The position numbers and the translations under genes were made by a program. From the NCBI RefSeq assembly GCF_008831285.2, contig NC_045147.1:6230334-6294333 (forward strand): DNA of 64,000 nucleotides. The letters are read 5' to 3'. Under the pieces are notes generated by a model, which was not told where the DNA came from, did no database searches, and saw only the letters and a program-made list of their open reading frames with translations. Positions 59,861 through 64,000 of the stretch are shown here, piece by piece. Each line of letters opens with the position of its first letter. Position 1 is the stretch's first letter. Source of the stretch: Nymphaea colorata. Its lineage: Eukaryota; Streptophyta; Magnoliopsida; Nymphaeales; Nymphaeaceae.

Positions 59861-60479
59861 TCAAGATGGGCTTACCTCAGCATCGCCACCCTTCACCTCT
59901 GCCGATGATGCTCCCTCTTCACCTCCTGTTCCTCTATGCCAAGCTCAAACCATTGAGAGAGACAAAGAGGAAGAGTCCAGCGTCAGGCCTTCCTCTTCAC
60001 GCGGGTGGAATTCGGGCACGGGTCTGGACCCAAATCCAGCCAAAACTGCCCAAAACACCGATCCTTACACATCATATGTGACTATTTGGCACTCTATGGA
60101 TGCTACTAAACTTGTGTTTGATGATACTAACCTATATGGAGATATTAATGTGATATTTGTGATATTTATACTAAGAAATGTATATATACGTATATATTTA
60201 TGTGGGTACATGACTTTATGATTTGTTAAATGATTTCATTGTTTCAAGAAATGAGTATCACAGACAATGTGATAGCATACATTGAAAAAAAATTGTAAGT
60301 AGATGTGATGTGATCGGATTGTAGCAAAGGTTTTCCTTAAGCTTTAGGGTGTACTATTGTTTGAGAAATGATTTGAAGGGGCTATAACACAAGTATGTGC
60401 CTAAAATTAAGAATAGAGTTATGAGGAGTCTCTATGCTATTTGCAATTCTATTGAGCAATGAGTCAAAAGTGACAATAT
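59861..60479. other. Spacer, no recognised gene
   Basis: A short C-rich segment (59870-60060) is followed by AT-rich sequence. No domain seen in the 71-codon frame at 59866-60081. Confidence 0.5.
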
Positions 60480-60958
60480 TAGGGGTGGGCATCGGGCCGG
60501 GCTGGGCCGGCCCGGCCCAGGTCGGCCCGTCGGGCCCAAAGCCCAACGAAGCCGTCGCTCGACGCTACATATGATCCTCCAGTAGACGTCCAGCGTCGCC
60601 GTCGTCGTCGAAGCCATCGCCGTCGCCGTCAGAGTCGAAGACACGGAAGCGGGAGTGAGAGACGGAGGGGGAGGTGGAGGGGAGGGTGAGCACCCGGCGG
60701 AGGGGGATGGGTAGCAGGAGACGGAGGGGGAGGGGGAGCGGAGACAAAGGGGGAGAGGGAGACGGAGGGGGAGCGCCCAGCGGAGGGGTAGGGGGAGCAG
60801 GAGACGGAGGGAGAGTGGGCCAGATCGGGCCGGGCCGACCCAAGCTGCGTCATCTGGCCCGGGCCCGGCCTGGGACCCAGTTTTCCTGGCCCGGATCCGG
60901 GCCCGACCAGGCCGGGTACCGGGTACCCGATGGCGGCCCGACCCGACGCCCAGGCCTA
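60480..60958. mobile_element. GC-rich hAT-type MITE
   Basis: Ends TAGGGGTGGGCATCGGGCCG (60480) and CGGCCCGACCCGACGCCCAG then GCCTA (60958) are imperfect inverted repeats of the TAGGGGTG type common in hAT elements. The flanks GACAATAT and GACAGAAT agree at 6 of 8 bases, fitting a decayed 8-bp duplication. Interior 60600-60815 is a GGAGACGGAGGGGGAG minisatellite. Very GC-rich against an AT-rich background. No transposase. Confidence 0.65.
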
Positions 60959-61081
60959 GACAGAATCAACAAAGTGGGTAGAAAAGAAAAATACTAGTAA
61001 TGTATTTTGAATATACTTTTATTCCTATTCAGATTCATACCATCTCAATAGTTCAACAACTTTGTAAGATGATAGACAAAA

Positions 61082-61327
61082 GTCCATATGACTAAAAATG
61101 TAGTTGTAAAAAAACAAAGGGTTCGGCACATGACAGTACAATCTACTAGTGTAGATAGAATTACATAAATCGAGTCATATAATATGAAATGTATGAGATG
61201 CATAGTCCATATGACTAAGAATGCAGTTGTAAAAAAACAAAAGGTTCGGCACATGACAGTACAATCCACTAATGTAGATAGAATTATATAAATCGAGTCA
61301 TATAATATGAAATGTATGAGATGCATA
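61082..61327. repeat. 123-bp tandem duplication
   Basis: Units 61082-61204 and 61205-61327, starting GTCCATATGACTAA, differ at about six positions. Confidence 0.9.
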
Positions 61328-61597
61328 AGTGCATGCACTGCTTATAAGTAAGTGACAAGAAAATGATGAGATTGGCTCTACATTTAGTTCCCATCTCCAT
61401 GAGGTGTTGATTGGTTGCATAGTATTGTAGAATCTAATTGTCCAATTTTGGTAGGTAATCCTTGACTACTTGTGGTTTTGACTAGCCATTCCAGCCAGGT
61501 GTTGATTAGTATCCATTGATTATATGTCTCAAGTTCTAATTGTGTAGTTAACTTTTGGCTCTCCCTATAACCTCCTACGTTATTGTAACTATGTATA

Positions 61598-62211
61598 TGT
61601 TATCTCCTGAGATACATTATGATTGAGCATGACTAATTGCTAAAAGTCTGGCCATATTGCTGTCTACTATGTTGTGATAAATGTCTGACCATATTTTTGT
61701 CCTTGATCTTTATATTTATATATAAACATGTGTATATATGTATACATACATTATTATTGTTAATCTTTACAAGACCACATGCCAGGAAGAAGAAAGAAAA
61801 GAGAGAGAGAAAAGGAGAAGACAACAAGGATTTTAACATGGTTCGACCTTTGGTCTACGTCCACGAAGGAAGGTGTCTCTTTCTTGTTTATTTTACAAGA
61901 CAAGACTCTCTTTTATAGTCAATTTTCATGACCATCAATCCCATATTCGTTGGGATTTGATTATAGAATCGCTAATCCCATATTTGTTGGGATTAGATTT
62001 GATTACAGAATCGCTAATCCCATATTTGTTGGGATTAGATTTGATTACAGAATCACATGTTTCCTCTTTGTCAATTGCTATACATAGATAATCCTCATCT
62101 TTTGTAGCAGTCTTAATAGCCTGAGCGTTATCTTTGGTAGGGACATGATTTGTGGATCTGATATGGGTGAGATCTCCTCCAGCTATAGATGTGCGATGCA
62201 GTGGTTTAATA
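61598..62211 (-). repeat. copia-6 3' LTR (left limit approximate)
   Basis: Contains the common plant LTR block ATGGTTCGACC ... CTACGTCCACGAAGG (61840-61870) and, at 61943-62050, three copies of a 42-bp unit (AATCCCATATTTGTTGGGAT). Starts TATTAAACC on the minus strand, where TG would be expected. Confidence 0.65.
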
Positions 62212-64000
62212 CCCCCCCTCAAGATGAACACTCGGGAAAGAGCGTTAAGCTTGAATATAAGATTGTCAAAAATAGATTGAGCAAGTGGCTTGGTGAGGAT
62301 GTCCGCGAGTTGATCAGCACTAGGTATATAGTGGACTTGAAGATGATTCTTGGCAATATGATCGCGAACAAAGTGAACATCAATCTCAATATGCTTGCTT
62401 CTATTATGAAAAACCGGATTAGCGGAGAGAGAGGCAGCACTGATGTTGTTACACCATAGACGAGAAACATGTGGCATATTAATATGTAATTCCTTGAGTA
62501 AAAACGTGAGCCATAAAACCTCAGAAGAACAGGAAGCTAGAGCACGGTATTCAGCTTCGGTGCTAGATCGAGCAACAGTAGGCTGTTTGCGGGCAGACCA
62601 AGAAACAAGAGATGATCCTATAAAGATGGCAAAACCACCAGTGGACTTACGATTATCAATGTTGCCAACCCAGTCTGCATCAGTGTAAGCATTAATGTGA
62701 AAAGTGGTGGCCGGCTTTAACAGAAGACCGCAAGATAGGGTGGCCTTGACATAACGTAAAATGCGCTTGACAGCAGTCATGTGAATAGTAGTAGGTTGTT
62801 GCATGTATTGACACACTTTGTTGACAGCAAATGAGAGATCAAGCCATGTGAGCGTAAGATATTGTAGTGCACTAACAAGTTGCCGATATGGAGTGGGATC
62901 AGAAAGAGGCTCCCTAGCGTGTTTTGACAGTTTTAAAGTGGTCGACATAGGCGTGCAGTGAGGTTTTGCATCAATCATATTTGCTTTCTGCAGAAAGGTC
63001 AAACATATACTTTTCTTGAGAAAGAAATAAACCATTGGAGGAGAAATTCACTTGAATGCCCAAAAAATAGTGTAGGAGGCCAAGATCTTTAATGCCAAAT
63101 TCTTGATCTAGAGTATGCATGATGGACTTGATCATAATATCATTATTTCCTACAATAATAATATCATCAACATAGATCAAGATATATAAAGTTGAATCAG
63201 ATCGCACTCGCAGAAAAAGAGAGGAATCCACTTTTGAGCCGACGAACCCCAATGTGACCAAGAAATTAGTAAGCCGTTGGAACCAAGCACGGGGAGACTA
63301 TTTTAAACCATAAATAGCCTTATGCAGTTGACAAACATGATGAGGAAAACGATCATCGATGAAGCCCGGTGGTTGAGCCATATATACCTTCTCAGTAAGA
63401 ACACCATGAAGGAAAGCATTGTGAACATCAAGTGGCCGAACAGTCCAGCCAAAAGTAATGGCAATAGTGAGAAGAACACATATAGAAGTGTGTTTGACTA
63501 CGGGACTGAAGGTTTCAAAGTAGTCAATACCATGTTCTTGAGTGTAGCCCTTAGCCACTAAGCGAACCTTGTATCTTTCTAGAGTGCCATCAGCTTTTCT
63601 TTTAATACGAAAAACCCATTTCGAGCCAATGATATTAGCAGAGGGAGGTGGTGATACAAGAGTCCATGTGTGATTCTTGTGTAGAGCTGCAAGTTCATCT
63701 TTCATGGCTTGAACCCAATAAGTGTGCTTCAAGGCTTGAGACGCAGTACGATGTTCGATTTTGGAGATTAGATGGGTGAGATGAACTGCAGGAATGGGAT
63801 ATTTGGAGATGGTGTAAGTTTTTGGCTTAAGAGAAGAACCAGTTTGGGACCGAGTGAGCATGTGGTGAGAGCGATGCAGTCTAGGGGGTGGTGAAGGGTT
63901 CGGCGGTGAAGGATGAGGTGGTGAATAGGTAGGTGAAGGTGTAGGTTCAGATTGTATATCCTGAACGATGTTGGACGGTGAATGAATGGGAGGGAGTGGT
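62212..64000 (-). pseudogene. copia-6 reverse transcriptase and RNase H, broken
   Basis: Minus strand. The reverse transcriptase begins near 63800 (SKIEHRTASQALKH), followed by GSKWVFRIKRKADG, LVAKGYTQEHGIDYFETFSP, DVHNAFLHG and, after an in-frame TAG at 63298-63300, the active site YVDDIIIVG (about 63170). A frameshift near 62990 leads into RNase H (DADWVGN, STGGFAIFIG, STEAEYRALA, FHNRSKHIEIDVHFVRDHI, ADILTKPLA). The RNase H frame lacks a stop before the purine tract and stays open through the LTR to 61935. Confidence 0.88.

Larger units (their letters stand above)
61598..64000 (-). mobile_element. copia-6: 3' part of a Ty1/copia element, continues past the window
   Basis: Minus strand. 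The 3' LTR runs from about 61598 (minus end CAGGAGATAACA) to 62211, next to a purine tract (CTTGAGGGGGGG, minus). RNase H and reverse transcriptase follow to the window end. The other LTR and the first half of the element lie outside. It is a different family from copia-1 to -5. The outer LTR border is inferred from the TG/CA rule only. Confidence 0.8.

Noticed and set aside
60432-60997. Proline- and glycine-rich frames
   Set aside because: They follow the GC-rich minisatellite of the MITE and have no start context or domain.
61082-61327. CRISPR-like or regulatory repeat array
   Set aside because: Only two long adjacent units without spacers, in a plant nuclear sequence. A simple tandem duplication.

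Overview
The window is nuclear DNA from a seed plant, most probably a flowering plant with a repeat-rich genome. The evidence is a DICER-LIKE 1 gene with plant-type exon structure, many plant Ty1/copia elements primed by initiator-methionine tRNA (TGGTATCAGAGC or TGGTATCAAAGC), hAT remnants and very AT-rich spacers. I cannot name the species. No tRNA, rRNA or CRISPR feature was seen.

Region 1-21509 is a stack of transposable elements. Four LTR retrotransposons have both LTRs and exact 5-bp target duplications: copia-1 (328-5554, minus, GGGTT, identical LTRs), copia-2 (6993-11751, minus, GATTT), copia-5 (12019-14070, plus, TATAT, carrying antisense hAT transposase) and copia-3 (14223-19452, minus, AATCA). 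Copia-1 sits inside an older Ty3/gypsy LTR that is part of a large palindrome (about 150-6335). hAT remnants lie at about 11900-12018 and 19672-20200. This block is probably one very large intron of the gene that follows.

Region 21510-28118 (plus) holds 15 exons of a DCL1 orthologue. They are in phase throughout (1277 codons plus stop) and run from the second half of the helicase through DUF283, PAZ, two RNase III domains and two dsRNA-binding domains. The N-terminal third, including the DExH half of the helicase, is not in the window.

Region 28119-43026 starts with an unassigned spacer. A TIR-bounded element (30515-33387) follows, carrying fragments of at least two unrelated host genes (a clathrin-assembly ANTH exon and an ABCF ATPase piece) plus a strong inverted repeat. 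A 300-bp repeat then occurs in two direct copies (33681 and 37852), and copia-4 (38160-43026, minus, TSD ACTTC) ends the region.

Region 43027-64000 is low-complexity, gene-poor DNA. It holds a gypsy gag remnant (46222-47440), a miniature LTR element with almost no internal region (47452-47862, TSD CTTCC), microsatellites, several recent tandem duplications, a GC-rich hAT-type MITE (60480-60958), and the 3' half of another copia element (copia-6, about 61598 to beyond the window end). DCL1 is the only gene that looks functional. Everything else recognisable is mobile DNA or fragments carried by it.
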